Assembly (NCBI GenBank): GCA_900319465.1
Contig: ONOL01000023.1
Location: 1 to 38,591 of the forward strand
DNA: 38,591 nucleotides
Direction of reading: 5' to 3'
Source: an uncultured Eubacteriales bacterium
GTDB taxonomy: Bacteria > Bacillota > Clostridia > Oscillospirales > Oscillospiraceae
Below, piece by piece: positions 8,501-15,153 of the stretch. The position numbers and the translations under genes were made by a program. Below the pieces are notes generated by a model. It was not told where the DNA came from. It saw only the letters and a list, made by a program, of their open reading frames with translations, and did not search any database. Each line of letters opens with the position of its first letter. Positions within the stretch are counted from its first letter, which is position 1.

Positions 8501-9885
8501 CGCACGGGGGCACCGCCGTGGACGACGGCCGCACGGAGAACAAGTTCAATTACGACGACACGCAGGACGGAAGCAGCATCAACGCCTACAAGGGCGGCGA
8601 TGCGTACCATCCGGAGAACACCTTCGTCTTCCGCTCTTACAGCAAGCCGGACGCGACCCTGGGCGAGACGGAGCTGACGGTTCTGTACGCCAACAAGGTC
8701 AAGGTCGGCAGCCTGGAGATCAAAAAGCAGCAGGCTGCGGTCTCCGATCCGCTGACCGGCCCCTACACCTTCAACGTCGTCTTCAGCAACGTCGGCGGCC
8801 TTGATCTGGAGGGTACGAACGACATCACGACGACCGTGACGGTCCCGCTCGGCGGGAGCGCGAAAATTGAGGGCATCCCCGTCGGCACGGAGTACACGAT
8901 CACCGAAGCTGTGCCGGAAGGCACCGAGCTTCTGACGATCGACGGGGCGGACGTCACTGCCGCCGCGGCACCCGCCGCGAGCGGAAGCATCGCCGAAAAC
9001 CAGACCGCCACACACACCTTTGTGAACGCGAAGAAGCCCACCGTGGAAGCGAGCGTGAACAAGGTCTGGCTCAAGGCGGACGGGACGGCCGGCCAGGCGC
9101 CCGTGGAGACGATCTCCCTGCGGCTGGAGAAGAGCCTGAACGGGACGGACTGGAGCGCAGTCACCGGGTATGAGACTGTCTCGCTCGGCACGAACGGCTG
9201 GGCCGCGCGCTTTGAGAAGCTGGACAAGTACGAGGATTACAAGGCCGCGCCCCTCAAGCCCTACCGGTACCGCGTGGTTGAGCTTGGGACAGAGAACAAT
9301 TACATCTTCTTTGCCGACGAGCGCTATGAAGTCTCGTATTCACAGTCCGACACGGAGACCTCCTTCGCCACGACCATCACCAACAAGCACGCGCCCATCC
9401 TCTATGACCTGACGATCAGTAAGACCGTCACCGGCAACCTCGGCAGCAGGTTCAAGTCCTTCTCCTTCACGCTTACCCTGAAGGACAAGAACAACCTGGC
9501 TCTTGCGGATACCTCCTTCACCTGTGAGGGTGCGCAGACCAGCATCACCACGGACTCCGACGGCAAGGCGACCTTCTCCCTCAAGAACGGCCAGCAGCTC
9601 ACGATCAAGGGCATCCCAAAGGGCTGCGCTTACACGGTCGAGGAGGAAGACCTCACCGCCTCCGGCTATACGACCACCGTGGACGGCAGTGAAGGCCTCA
9701 CCGCCTCCGGCACGCTGAACGAGAATGCCGCGCACAGCTTCGTCAACAACAAGCAGACGGTGATCCCCACCGGCGTCTCCATGGAGCCGCGCAGTCTGCT
9801 GCTGATGGCGCTGGGCTTCACGGTCCTGGTGCTGACGAGTCTGAGCCTGCGGCGCATGGACAGGCGCGGGAAACGGAAAGCCTGA
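5524..9885 (+). CDS. Large surface protein: GGET repeats, fibro-slime domain, FctA/Cna-B-like modules, IPTGV sorting signal
   Basis: A 1453-aa secreted protein. ATG 5524 follows GAGG by 9 bases; residues 1-33 are a signal peptide (basic start, LLAVILLVAMTVSLL, cut near ALA-AG). Residues 54-149 are 24 GGET-type tetrapeptides. Residues 185-500 contain beta-sandwich modules reminiscent of starch-binding CBM26-type domains (IYFAVPASWEGKYDTVSI); this likeness is tentative. Residues about 690-830 are a fibro-slime/PA14-like domain (SGDDDLWIFIDGKLILDVGG). Then come an FctA-type module (about 832-1060), a second (GSLEIKKQ, about 1061), a Cna-B domain (about 1170-1290) and a final FctA-like module (LTISKTVTGNLGSRFKSF, about 1293-1410). 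VIPTGV at about 1412, a hydrophobic span and a basic tail end the protein. PTG motifs of this type occur on FctA pilins (QVPTG), so a pilin-class sortase is likely. Role inferred as adhesin or pilus-like stalk. Confidence 0.85.
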   Translation: MRSNKRKIQFLLAVILLVAMTVSLLPYSALAAGDPPPDAAAYTDRENESNGESGGGTGGETGGETGGETGGGTGGETGGETGGETGGEAGGETGGGTGGETGGETGGETGGETGGETGGETGGETGGETGGETGGETGGETGGETGGETDGQDTATPEDAKIQVMDADGLSVSDEALLAESAESPDPPYKIYFAVPASWEGKYDTVSINAHRSSDHTDDWTFKQMTYTGQLCAGQRVYSVDISSMDDCQWKGFHTLQFQFRKNGTYQGKVEPFKEQWVTSSVFANQLYFGQTGSWVDAGADLENLSSFNAFSVYYDARLSMLQVYKNEINNDTGAFPSTEQAESLSIPKWNTPYMFFYAVGSGKPNLCGVMEPVSSGSYVYKASLPSGYSQIVFSSFALNSLNEKFDSANGDHGARTDALSIDASYEGKCFYGDSHDPVIYTSNRRGGYWDTLSVLRCAGYPGGVGSGTRPLTTDIYYVNTTVYDYFSDYELNGNNRSRYPSSVSSPRHQYWVSFRHFDQALSDRYESSEESIPLYVGHFQPKYSNWGYPYQDVAGILGLYGFDSGAQAGFMSSNNSTLDANGNGEYYNSAAQGLVSSTLGSGNTVLTGSGNILPFFDSGFLGGSNSKNTVLGTVYENAAFPFTKQIIDGVEYWSFDSADSSLALKYDSGESRYFFQNMGLQDWSHNTESGGTWSEGYGFFPFNAVIGSSANASKYNFGFGLKMDIKFFLPEDGKINGHDIKLNFSGDDDLWIFIDGKLILDVGGSHSSVSGSINFAEKTATVSSTKASQGGSTPSGFTISGGPYTEHTMTIFYMERGMWQSNLKLSFNFVDESQLNVNKTLDTSDVNADLFPETLFTSHPFRFNIKNLVTHYGTVSQEAGAYMPQYDIPDYGSASSGTLQNAAGAKYSLSGGTASSGAVDTSGIFSLLPGETATFDNQFRRGSYIALNETLSTEEAALFETKWTMQGADGNNVTSFGTGTSVINASAPSMVAHGGTAVDDGRTENKFNYDDTQDGSSINAYKGGDAYHPENTFVFRSYSKPDATLGETELTVLYANKVKVGSLEIKKQQAAVSDPLTGPYTFNVVFSNVGGLDLEGTNDITTTVTVPLGGSAKIEGIPVGTEYTITEAVPEGTELLTIDGADVTAAAAPAASGSIAENQTATHTFVNAKKPTVEASVNKVWLKADGTAGQAPVETISLRLEKSLNGTDWSAVTGYETVSLGTNGWAARFEKLDKYEDYKAAPLKPYRYRVVELGTENNYIFFADERYEVSYSQSDTETSFATTITNKHAPILYDLTISKTVTGNLGSRFKSFSFTLTLKDKNNLALADTSFTCEGAQTSITTDSDGKATFSLKNGQQLTIKGIPKGCAYTVEEEDLTASGYTTTVDGSEGLTASGTLNENAAHSFVNNKQTVIPTGVSMEPRSLLLMALGFTVLVLTSLSLRRMDRRGKRKA
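5683..5970 (+). repeat. 24 tandem 12-bp units encoding Gly-Gly-Glu-Thr
   Basis: Exactly 288 bases divide into 24 units of the form GGCGGCGARACC or close variants. They encode GGET, with GGGT at units 1, 5 and 11 and GGEA at unit 9. Neighbouring units alternate GAG and GAA codons, suggesting growth by 24-bp or longer blocks. The unit length is a multiple of three, so slippage changes repeat number without breaking the frame. All six frames are open here for compositional reasons. Confidence 0.95.
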
Positions 9886-9915
9886 CGCCGCGCGGCAAAG
9901 CAAAAGAAATAGAAT

Positions 9916-9957
9916 GCCAAGCAAAAACACCGCCTTTCGGCGGTGTTTTTGCTTGGC
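9916..9957 (+). terminator. Strong terminator after the fibro-slime surface protein
   Basis: Perfect 19-bp arms (9916-9934 and 9939-9957) enclose a TTTC tetraloop. The stem contains A5/T5 runs flanking a CACCGCC core, so it could work in either direction. It lies 30 bases past the stop codon. Confidence 0.85.
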
Positions 9958-10024
9958 GTCGAGACTCCCAAAAAAGGGCGGCGAAGAAGGGAACCAGAGC
10001 CGCGGGGGAGCGCGAGGGGATTCA

Positions 10025-10050
10025 CTCAGTTAAAGATACAAATAACTGAG
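10025..10050 (+). repeat. Inverted repeat upstream of tnpV
   Basis: CTCAGTTA (10025-10032) and TAACTGAG (10043-10050) form 8-bp arms around 10 bases, 46 bases before the TnpV start codon. It may be an operator or the old edge of the mobile element. The sequence turns visibly more A/T-rich here than in the surface-protein gene. Confidence 0.4.
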
Positions 10051-10096
10051 ACTCACGATTACGATACTTCCAAATATGATTTTGGAGGTATATCCC

Positions 10097-10774
10097 ATGA
10101 CAACACAGAAATCCTTTTTTGAGAAGAATGGCGGCACTTATTCACGGGTCGGCGATGTGCTCCTTCCCGACCTTTTCATTGGAGCAGCAGAACAAAGGCC
10201 CATCGGCAAGTTTGGCCGGATGCGGAAACACTATCTAAAGAAGCAGCGCCCGTTGCTTTATTCGGAACTGCTGCTGTCCGGAAAACTGTATCCGCACCTT
10301 TTGGAAATCGATGAAGCCTGCGAAGATCGTGTGGAACTGCTTGTCCTGCAAATGGCAAAGTGTGAGGGCGTGACCGAGACACTCAAAGCTGCCAATCAGA
10401 TGGAATGGGTCAGACAGATGAACAGCATCCAGAACCGTGCGGAAGAGATCGTGCGCACGAGCTCGTGTACTGCTGAGGGAGGGGGTACAGAGATGCAAGT
10501 TTTGGAAGACCTTTACCTCGGCGATGTTCGTCCCAGCGACCGCGGCTTTAAGCGAAACAGCCAGTACGCGAAGGCTTTGGACGAAGTGGTCAAAGCCGGT
10601 GATGCTCTGACCGAAGGCCTCACCGAAAAACAAAAGGAGTTGTTCGAGGACTACATGACCGCCCAGAGGGAGGTCAATGTTCTTACCGATTGCGAGACGT
10701 TTTGTGTGGCCTTCAAGCTCGGCGCGAAGATCATGCTGGATGTGCTGACAGACAGCCCGATGAAAGAAATCTAA
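10097..10774 (+). CDS. TnpV transposon protein, frame-fused to a DUF6809 protein
   Basis: ATG 10097 follows GGAGGT by 7 bases. Residues 1-120 match the TnpV family: YSRVGDVLLPDLF, then PIGKFGRMRKHYLKKQRP, GKLYPHLLEIDE and NQMEWVRQMNSIQNRAEEIV. TnpV is a small protein of Clostridia transposons and conjugative elements with no firmly assigned function. TnpV proteins normally stop soon after the AEEIV helix. Here the frame runs on through RTSSCTAEGGGTE into a second protein. Adding one base between 10456 and 10457 restores the ending NELVYC and a TGA at 10474-10476, just before a ribosome site and ATG for the second gene. I infer a one-base deletion that removed the TnpV stop and created a 225-aa fusion. 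The original arrangement was probably a two-gene operon. Confidence 0.75.
   Translation: MTTQKSFFEKNGGTYSRVGDVLLPDLFIGAAEQRPIGKFGRMRKHYLKKQRPLLYSELLLSGKLYPHLLEIDEACEDRVELLVLQMAKCEGVTETLKAANQMEWVRQMNSIQNRAEEIVRTSSCTAEGGGTEMQVLEDLYLGDVRPSDRGFKRNSQYAKALDEVVKAGDALTEGLTEKQKELFEDYMTAQREVNVLTDCETFCVAFKLGAKIMLDVLTDSPMKEI
10493..10774 (+). CDS. DUF6809 family protein (internal start within the fused frame)
   Basis: ATG 10493 is preceded by AGGGAGGGGG (10476-10485) with a 7-base gap, so this 93-aa protein can be translated independently of the TnpV part. The sequence QVLEDLYLGDVRPSDRGF, a central charged helix (GLTEKQKELFEDYMTAQREV) and the ending FCVAFKLGAKIMLDVL fit the DUF6809 pattern of small proteins common on Clostridia mobile elements. 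No function is known. It lies in the same frame as the shortened TnpV, so product may come from both the fusion and the internal start. Terminator 10787-10820 closes the unit. Confidence 0.65.
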   Translation: MQVLEDLYLGDVRPSDRGFKRNSQYAKALDEVVKAGDALTEGLTEKQKELFEDYMTAQREVNVLTDCETFCVAFKLGAKIMLDVLTDSPMKEI

Positions 10775-10786
10775 ACATGAATGACT

Positions 10787-10826
10787 GTGCCGGAATGAGT
10801 CGAGAGGCTCCTTCCGGCACGTTTTC
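10787..10826 (+). terminator. Terminator after the TnpV/DUF6809 unit
   Basis: GTGCCGGA (10787-10794) pairs with TCCGGCAC (10813-10820), followed by GTTTTCTT. It sits between convergent genes, just outside the 3' end of the HipA-like kinase. Confidence 0.75.
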
Positions 10827-11918
10827 TTATTTGAGAATCAAGCTGACCTGGCGCTGAACAACAGCGCTGAGCAGTTCGAGCCTGTTTTCGCTGATTGGGA
10901 TTCTCGGATGATTCTCGAACTGGAAGCCTTTCAGCTTTTCCAGGTCGACACGGATATCATCCATTATGAGGCCGCGCGCGGTGACAATGAAATCGCGTCC
11001 CAGCTTCGGACGGCAATGGTCGATATACCAATCAGGCGCGGCCAGCGCGTCCTCGTCCAGTTCAGGGAACAGCGCACGGTTGTTGTCAAAGACAGGCGCC
11101 ATGCCGACAATCTCCATGGTCTGGTTATCAAACAAGAAGCCGAAGTTTCCGTAGTGGCGATCCGGGTTCAATGTCAGCGCATCGAGTACGCACATCCGAC
11201 GGAAGTCACCATCGCTTCCAAGCGTCTGGCAATAGTCCAGCAGACGCGGGATCGTCTGCTCTCCATGGAACACAGCACTGGCCTTGGCAAGTCCTGTTGC
11301 TTCCGTTGTGAACAACGGGCACTTGCTCACAAGCTTATCGTGATACAGATCCAGGTCATACTGCACTGCGTTCGGGCAGATGTGTCGGGCAAGCTGGGAA
11401 ACCAGAAACTCGGAGACCGGCTCAATCACATGTAGGCCGCTGCCGCTCTTGTAAAGCCATATCCCGTCCACATCCCGTACCCAACACTTGGCGTAATAGC
11501 CATCCGTGCCGAACTCCGGTGATGTTGAGGAAAGATCTGTCTCACTGATCACGCCGTCAAAGGCGGCTTCGCTCACAAGTTGGTCGAACTCGTTTTGATA
11601 CAGGGAAACGATGTCCCAGCAGAGATCGTTGTCCGCCTCCTTCACCCAGAAGGTGTCATTCAGAGACAGGGCGTGGGTGACGCGGAGAAAGCCCTCCAGA
11701 TCGTCGCAGCCGTAACGCTCCAGCAGTTCTTTAATGTGCTTGCGGTGTTTGGGGGCCTGTCGACGCGACAGGAAGTCATTAAGCTTACCGTAACCGATCG
11801 GGCGAAGCTCAGTCAGCCATTCGGTCTCTGTGAACTCCGGCTCGTCAAAAGCGTTGCGCTCGCAGGCAAAGCGGAGCACGGGCAGATCCCGGTTCATCAA
11901 TACGTATTCTCTTGTCAT
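10827..11918 (-). CDS. HipA-like serine/threonine kinase
   Basis: A 363-aa soluble protein; ATG 11918 follows AAGGAGG by 7 bases. The C-terminal two thirds carry HipA-fold kinase features. IWLYKSGSG contains a candidate ATP-binding lysine. LTLNPDRHYGNFGFLFD is the catalytic-loop pattern (N-D-H-N), and APVFDNNRALF holds the metal-binding Asp. The N-terminal 120 residues (MTREYVLMNRDLPVLRF) are not the usual HipA N-domain, so this is closer to stand-alone HipA-like kinases found on mobile elements. HipA of Escherichia coli phosphorylates glutamyl-tRNA synthetase and is paired with HipB. No HipB-like or helix-turn-helix gene is visible beside it here. It has its own promoter (11940-11968). Kinase fold is confident; toxin activity, substrate and intactness are inferences. 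Confidence 0.8.
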   Translation of the reverse strand: MTREYVLMNRDLPVLRFACERNAFDEPEFTETEWLTELRPIGYGKLNDFLSRRQAPKHRKHIKELLERYGCDDLEGFLRVTHALSLNDTFWVKEADNDLCWDIVSLYQNEFDQLVSEAAFDGVISETDLSSTSPEFGTDGYYAKCWVRDVDGIWLYKSGSGLHVIEPVSEFLVSQLARHICPNAVQYDLDLYHDKLVSKCPLFTTEATGLAKASAVFHGEQTIPRLLDYCQTLGSDGDFRRMCVLDALTLNPDRHYGNFGFLFDNQTMEIVGMAPVFDNNRALFPELDEDALAAPDWYIDHCRPKLGRDFIVTARGLIMDDIRVDLEKLKGFQFENHPRIPISENRLELLSAVVQRQVSLILK

Positions 11919-11939
11919 GCTTCCGCCTCCTTCCGTTCT

Positions 11940-11968
11940 ATTGTAGCATATTATTGCCGTTTATACAA
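11940..11968 (-). promoter_or_regulatory. Promoter of the HipA-like kinase
   Basis: On the minus strand TTGTAT (11963-11968), 17 bases, then TACAAT (11940-11945). The start codon lies about 20 bases downstream, giving a very short leader. The kinase is therefore transcribed separately from the DUF3320 remnant upstream. Confidence 0.7.
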
Positions 11969-11997
11969 TGCTTTTCGTTGATATATGGCATGTTCAC

Positions 11998-12325
11998 TCA
12001 TTCCTTAAGCATCCAATTATCGTTGTCAGACTTGCTGATTCTGCCTACTTTTTCTGCCCAAACAATCCCGCCCAGGAAGAGAGCACTTACTGCGCTGCCG
12101 ATCCGGTTGATTCCCATAAGGTTCGCAGCAGCGCGAATCAGATCCTCTTGCGGGAGGCTGAACTGCTCCTCAAGGGCGCGGCATACGGCATTAGCTGCCT
12201 CCTGAACAGGAATCTCTTTCGCATCACGTTTACTGTCGCCCTCACCGTTGGTACGGAACTCCATATAGGTGCGAGGGTTCTGCGTGGGTTTCCAAAAAAA
12301 GCGTTCTTCACCTTGGATCGTGCTA
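11998..12325 (-). pseudogene. C-terminal fragment of a DUF3320-containing protein
   Basis: About 108 codons read GEERFFWKPTQNPRTYMEF, then EIPVQEAANAVCRALEEQ, then LPQEDLIRAAANLMGINR and GSAVSALFLGGIVWAEKVGR before a TGA at 11998-12000. This fits the DUF3320 domain at the C-terminus of large helicase/nuclease-like proteins, where paired Ala- and Leu-rich helices end the chain. The large N-terminal part is missing. Upstream of about 12325 the frame stays open but overlaps the recombinase remnant on the other strand and no longer looks like protein. There is no convincing start codon or ribosome site, so this is most likely an inactive fragment. The domain call is from memory of the family pattern. 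Confidence 0.5.
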
Positions 12326-12347
12326 TTCAGATTCATAGATTTATAAA

Positions 12348-12851
12348 TACCATTACGTTCTGACCCGCATTCAGTACTGGAGCAGACAGGTGCAGCAGGA
12401 CGATGGCCAACTCTTGGATCATCTCCTGAAAGCCGGTGATCGGGAACGCACAGCGGAGGCAAAGAGGCAGACTTCGGAACTGAAGAAGGCTGAAAAACGG
12501 AAGGGCGAGGTTGACCGTGCTTTCTCCAAAATGTATGAGGACTGGGTTGCTGAGCGCATCACGGAATACAATTTCAATTTGCTCTCTCAGAAGTACCAGG
12601 CAGAGCAGGCGGAACTGGAACAAAAGATCCAAAAGCTGAAAGCAGATATGTCTTCCGTAAAGGAAACTGCGGAAAACGCGGAGAAATGGATCGAGCTGTT
12701 CAAGAAGGTCGGATACCCCGAAGAACTGACCGCTGATCTGCTGAATACGCTGATAGAGAAAATCCTGATCCACGAAGCCACCGAAGGAGAGTTCGGCGGC
12801 CGGGATCAGGAGATTGAGATCATTTACCGCTTTGTCGGTAAGATCGATTGA
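12348..12851 (+). pseudogene. C-terminal remnant of a serine site-specific recombinase (DUF4368)
   Basis: Readable protein begins near 12348 (YHYVLTRIQYWSRQVQQDDG) and continues as a coiled-coil region (AEAKRQTSELKKAEKRKGEV, then EDWVAERITEYNFNLLSQKY). It ends VGYPEELTADLLNTLIEKIL, IHEATE and IEIIYRFVGKID. This matches the coiled coil and DUF4368 tail of large serine recombinases from Clostridia transposons. The catalytic resolvase domain, recombinase domain and zinc ribbon are absent, and an in-frame stop (12336-12338) lies just upstream. No ribosome site precedes the GTG at 12390. The fragment therefore cannot recombine DNA; it marks an old integrated element. The junction with the opposite-strand DUF3320 fragment lies within 12325-12350. 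Confidence 0.8.
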
Positions 12852-12914
12852 TTTATGTCTTTAACTGTGTGAAACCGGGGGCAAGGCCCGCCTCGCGTTT
12901 GGATAACCCGCCGT

Positions 12915-12977
12915 CCGAAAAAGGCGGAGGGTATCCGGCTTTTTCGGGTCATGGCATTTTGCCCCGGGCAAAATGCC
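12915..12977 (-). terminator. Two hairpins between the recombinase remnant and the amylosucrase gene
   Basis: The first has 9-bp arms CCGAAAAAG / CTTTTTCGG (12915-12923 and 12939-12947). The second has 12-bp arms 12953-12964 and 12966-12977 around one base. They lie past the 3' end (13030) of the minus-strand amylosucrase gene and may end its transcription. No clear T-run follows either stem. Confidence 0.4.
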
Positions 12978-13029
12978 CGGCGGCGAAAGCGTTTCGCGTG
13001 TCCGGCTGGGGACGGCGCCTATGCCGGGC

Positions 13030-14862
13030 TCATTCGCTCAGCAGCCACACGAAGCCGTAGGGCGGAAGCTCCCAGGTGCCGCTGATCTCCAGCTCGTCCC
13101 CGCGCACGAGGTTTTTGCGATGGCCGAGGGTGAAGAGGATCGCGTGCTTCCAGTGCTCGCTGAAATTGAAGACCATCGTCAGCTCCTGCCCGTTGAGGCG
13201 GCGCTTGACGCCGAGCAGGGAGATATCGCCCGGATCAAAGGTGCTCACCTCGGCGTCGGCCGAGAAGATCGGATTCTCGCGGCGAATGCGCTCGAGCGCC
13301 GCGATGCCCTCGAAGAGCCGTCCCTGGCGGGTTTCGGGATCGTGGCGCAGCTCGGCCTCCTCCCAGAGGAAGGCGCCTCGATGCAGATAGCGGCTGTCCT
13401 CCCGCTTCTTCGGGTCGTCGTGGTAGCCGTAGTCGTTGAGCTGGCCGATCTCGTCCCCTGCGTAGAGGATGGGCACGCCGCTCTGGCAGAGCAGCCACGC
13501 ATGCAGCATCAGATCGCGGTCGATGGCAAGCGAGAGCGCCCCTGTGTTCCCTTCGCGCTCCGCCGCCTCGATCCCGAGCAGCGAGGCCGTCGTCCCGCAC
13601 AGGCGCGAGTCGCCCAGGCGGGGATCGTCGTTATAGCGCTCGCCCCGGGCGAAGCTGCCGTAGAACTCACCGGTAAAGAAGGCGTTGAGGAATGCCTTGT
13701 GCGTCACCTCGTACATGCTGAACCAGCGCAGGAAGGGGTAGTCCAGCCCCCAGCCGATATCATCGTGGCAGCGCAGATAGTTCAGGAAGATATAGTCGCG
13801 CGGCAGTCCCGCCACCGTATCCACCTGGTGGCGCAGCAGCCTCGTGTCCCTGGTGGCAACGGTGTGCCAGGTGGTGCACATGGTGGTGGCGTTGTAGAGC
13901 ATATGGCACTCCGGACGCTGAACGTCGCCGAAGTATGGCGCGAGCTTCTCCGGCGCCATGACCACCTCGCCCAGCAGCAGCACGGAGGGGCAGGCGATCT
14001 CGCACAGGAGGCGCATCATCCGCACGATGCTGTGCACCTGCGGGAGGTTGCGGCAGTCGGTGCCGAGCTGCTTCCAGATGTAGGGCACGGCGTCGATGCG
14101 GATCACGTCGATGCCCTTGTTGGCTAGGAAGAGCAGGTTGTCCGCCATGGCGTTGAGCACCGCGGGATTGCCGTAGTTGAGGTCCCACTGATAGGGGTAG
14201 AAGGAGGTGAGCACGTACTTGCCGAGCTCCTCCAGGTAGGTGAAGTTGCCGGGTGCGGTGACGGGGAAGACCTGCGGGACGTGCTTTTCGTATTCGTCCG
14301 GCACCGTCCTGTCGTCGTAGAAGAAGTAGTAGTCCTGATACTCCTTCTCGCCCGCGCGGGCCTTGCGGGCCCAGAGGTGATCCTCGCTCGTGTGGTTCAT
14401 GACGAAGTCCATACACACGGAGACGCCCCCCTCATGACAGGCGGCGGTCAGCGCCTCCAGATCGGCCATGGTGCCGAGCTCGGGCTTGACCTTGCGGAAG
14501 CTCGCGACCGCGTAGCCGCCGTCGCTGCGGCCGTCCACGGTGTCGAGGAAGGGCATGAGGTGCAGGTAGTTGACGCCCGTCTCTTTCAGATAATCGAGCT
14601 TCCCGCGCACGCCGTTGAGCGTGCCCGCGAACTGGTCGACGTAGAGGCACATGCCGAGCAGGTCGTTGCCCTTGTACCAGCCCGGGTCCTGTTCCCGCTC
14701 GCGGTCCCGCTGCTTGAGCGTGGTGCTGCGGCTGCGATAGCGGCTGCCCAGCGTTTTGAGCAGCTCGTCCAGCGCCTGGCGCTGCTCGGGGTAAAGGGAA
14801 AGGAAGAGCGTTTCCAGCTCCTCCTGCCGAGAGGCAAAGCGGCGATCAAACTCCGAATTCAT
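13030..14862 (-). CDS. Amylosucrase-type GH13 enzyme
   Basis: A 610-aa cytoplasmic enzyme; ATG 14862 follows GGGAGG by about 6 bases and was preferred to an upstream ATG at 14877 that precedes the ribosome site. The order of motifs matches amylosucrase: LYVDQFAGTLNG, LHLMPFLDTVDGRSDGGYAV, DFVMNHTSEDH, the nucleophile in DVIRIDAVPYIWK (Asp257), the acid/base in LLLGEVVMAP (Glu299) and RCHDDIGW (Asp367). The Asp257-Glu299 spacing of 42 equals that of Neisseria polysaccharea amylosucrase (D286/E328). The SDGGYAV aspartate and DDSR-like EDSRYLHR arginine, which form the sucrose-pocket salt bridge there, are both kept. Amylosucrase makes alpha-1,4-glucan from sucrose with release of fructose; a plain sucrose hydrolase is the main alternative. 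No sucrose transporter or fructokinase adjoins it. It is monocistronic with a long structured leader. Confidence 0.85.
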   Translation of the reverse strand: MNSEFDRRFASRQEELETLFLSLYPEQRQALDELLKTLGSRYRSRSTTLKQRDREREQDPGWYKGNDLLGMCLYVDQFAGTLNGVRGKLDYLKETGVNYLHLMPFLDTVDGRSDGGYAVASFRKVKPELGTMADLEALTAACHEGGVSVCMDFVMNHTSEDHLWARKARAGEKEYQDYYFFYDDRTVPDEYEKHVPQVFPVTAPGNFTYLEELGKYVLTSFYPYQWDLNYGNPAVLNAMADNLLFLANKGIDVIRIDAVPYIWKQLGTDCRNLPQVHSIVRMMRLLCEIACPSVLLLGEVVMAPEKLAPYFGDVQRPECHMLYNATTMCTTWHTVATRDTRLLRHQVDTVAGLPRDYIFLNYLRCHDDIGWGLDYPFLRWFSMYEVTHKAFLNAFFTGEFYGSFARGERYNDDPRLGDSRLCGTTASLLGIEAAEREGNTGALSLAIDRDLMLHAWLLCQSGVPILYAGDEIGQLNDYGYHDDPKKREDSRYLHRGAFLWEEAELRHDPETRQGRLFEGIAALERIRRENPIFSADAEVSTFDPGDISLLGVKRRLNGQELTMVFNFSEHWKHAILFTLGHRKNLVRGDELEISGTWELPPYGFVWLLSE

Positions 14863-14914
14863 GAATAACCCTCCCATAATGATGATAGGATGGCGAAACG
14901 CCGCGGGGCGTTCC

Positions 14915-14961
14915 GCCGGGCTGCTTTTCTGCCCGGCAAAACGGAATCGCTGTTTTGCCGG
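14915..14961 (-). promoter_or_regulatory. Leader with mutually exclusive hairpins before the amylosucrase gene
   Basis: In the minus-strand transcript, segment 1 (14961-14952) pairs with segment 2 (14942-14933) through 10 bp, CCGGCAAAAC / GTTTTGCCGG. The same segment 2, extended to 14931, can instead pair with segment 3 (14921-14915) as GCCGGGC / GCCCGGC. The two helices share bases and cannot form together. They lie within a leader of about 185 bases. Neither is followed by a T-run, so any control would act on translation or on RNA stability. I recognise no known riboswitch. Confidence 0.4.
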
Positions 14962-15054
14962 ATGCTCCTGCCTGACAGGAAGCTTTGATTCTTCCCGGCC
15001 GGGGATCTCTTGTATTCATTCTCTCAGAGATCTGTATCGATCGACTTTGGGATA

Positions 15055-15083
15055 ATTGTAACATAGGGATAATACCCTGTCAA
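15055..15083 (-). promoter_or_regulatory. Near-consensus promoter of the amylosucrase gene
   Basis: On the minus strand TTGACA (15078-15083), a 17-base spacer and TACAAT (15055-15060). It starts just beyond the alr terminator. Confidence 0.8.
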
Positions 15084-15088
15084 ACACA

Positions 15089-15126
15089 AAGCCCCGCCGA
15101 ACGGAGATTCCGAACGGCCGGGGCCT
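15089..15126 (-). terminator. Terminator of the lipoprotein-alr operon
   Basis: An imperfect GC-rich hairpin; on the minus strand AAGGCCCCGGCCG pairs back with CGGCGGGGCTT, followed by TGTGTTT. It lies 28 bases past the alr stop and immediately before the next promoter. Confidence 0.65.
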
Positions 15127-15153
15127 TGCTTGCTTTCTTTCATTCGGCTGCGT

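Larger units (their letters stand above)
10025..12851. mobile_element. Decayed mobile-element island
   Basis: This block holds a TnpV protein, a DUF6809 protein, a HipA-like kinase, a DUF3320 fragment and the end of a serine recombinase with a DUF4368 domain. TnpV and DUF4368 recombinases travel on Clostridia integrative elements. Codon use and base composition look less GC-biased than in the flanking genes, judged by eye. The recombinase and DUF3320 parts are truncated and abut near 12330-12350, so the island is a remnant. The true ends and any target duplication could not be identified; the limits given are those of the recognisable parts. Confidence 0.6.

Noticed and set aside
12326-12462. 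N-terminal extension of the DUF3320 frame
   Set aside because: It is antisense to the recombinase remnant and loses family likeness upstream of about 12325.
10001-13000. Attachment sites or terminal repeats of the mobile island
   Set aside because: No matching direct repeats were found at plausible ends by eye; the 10025-10050 inverted repeat has no partner near 12851.
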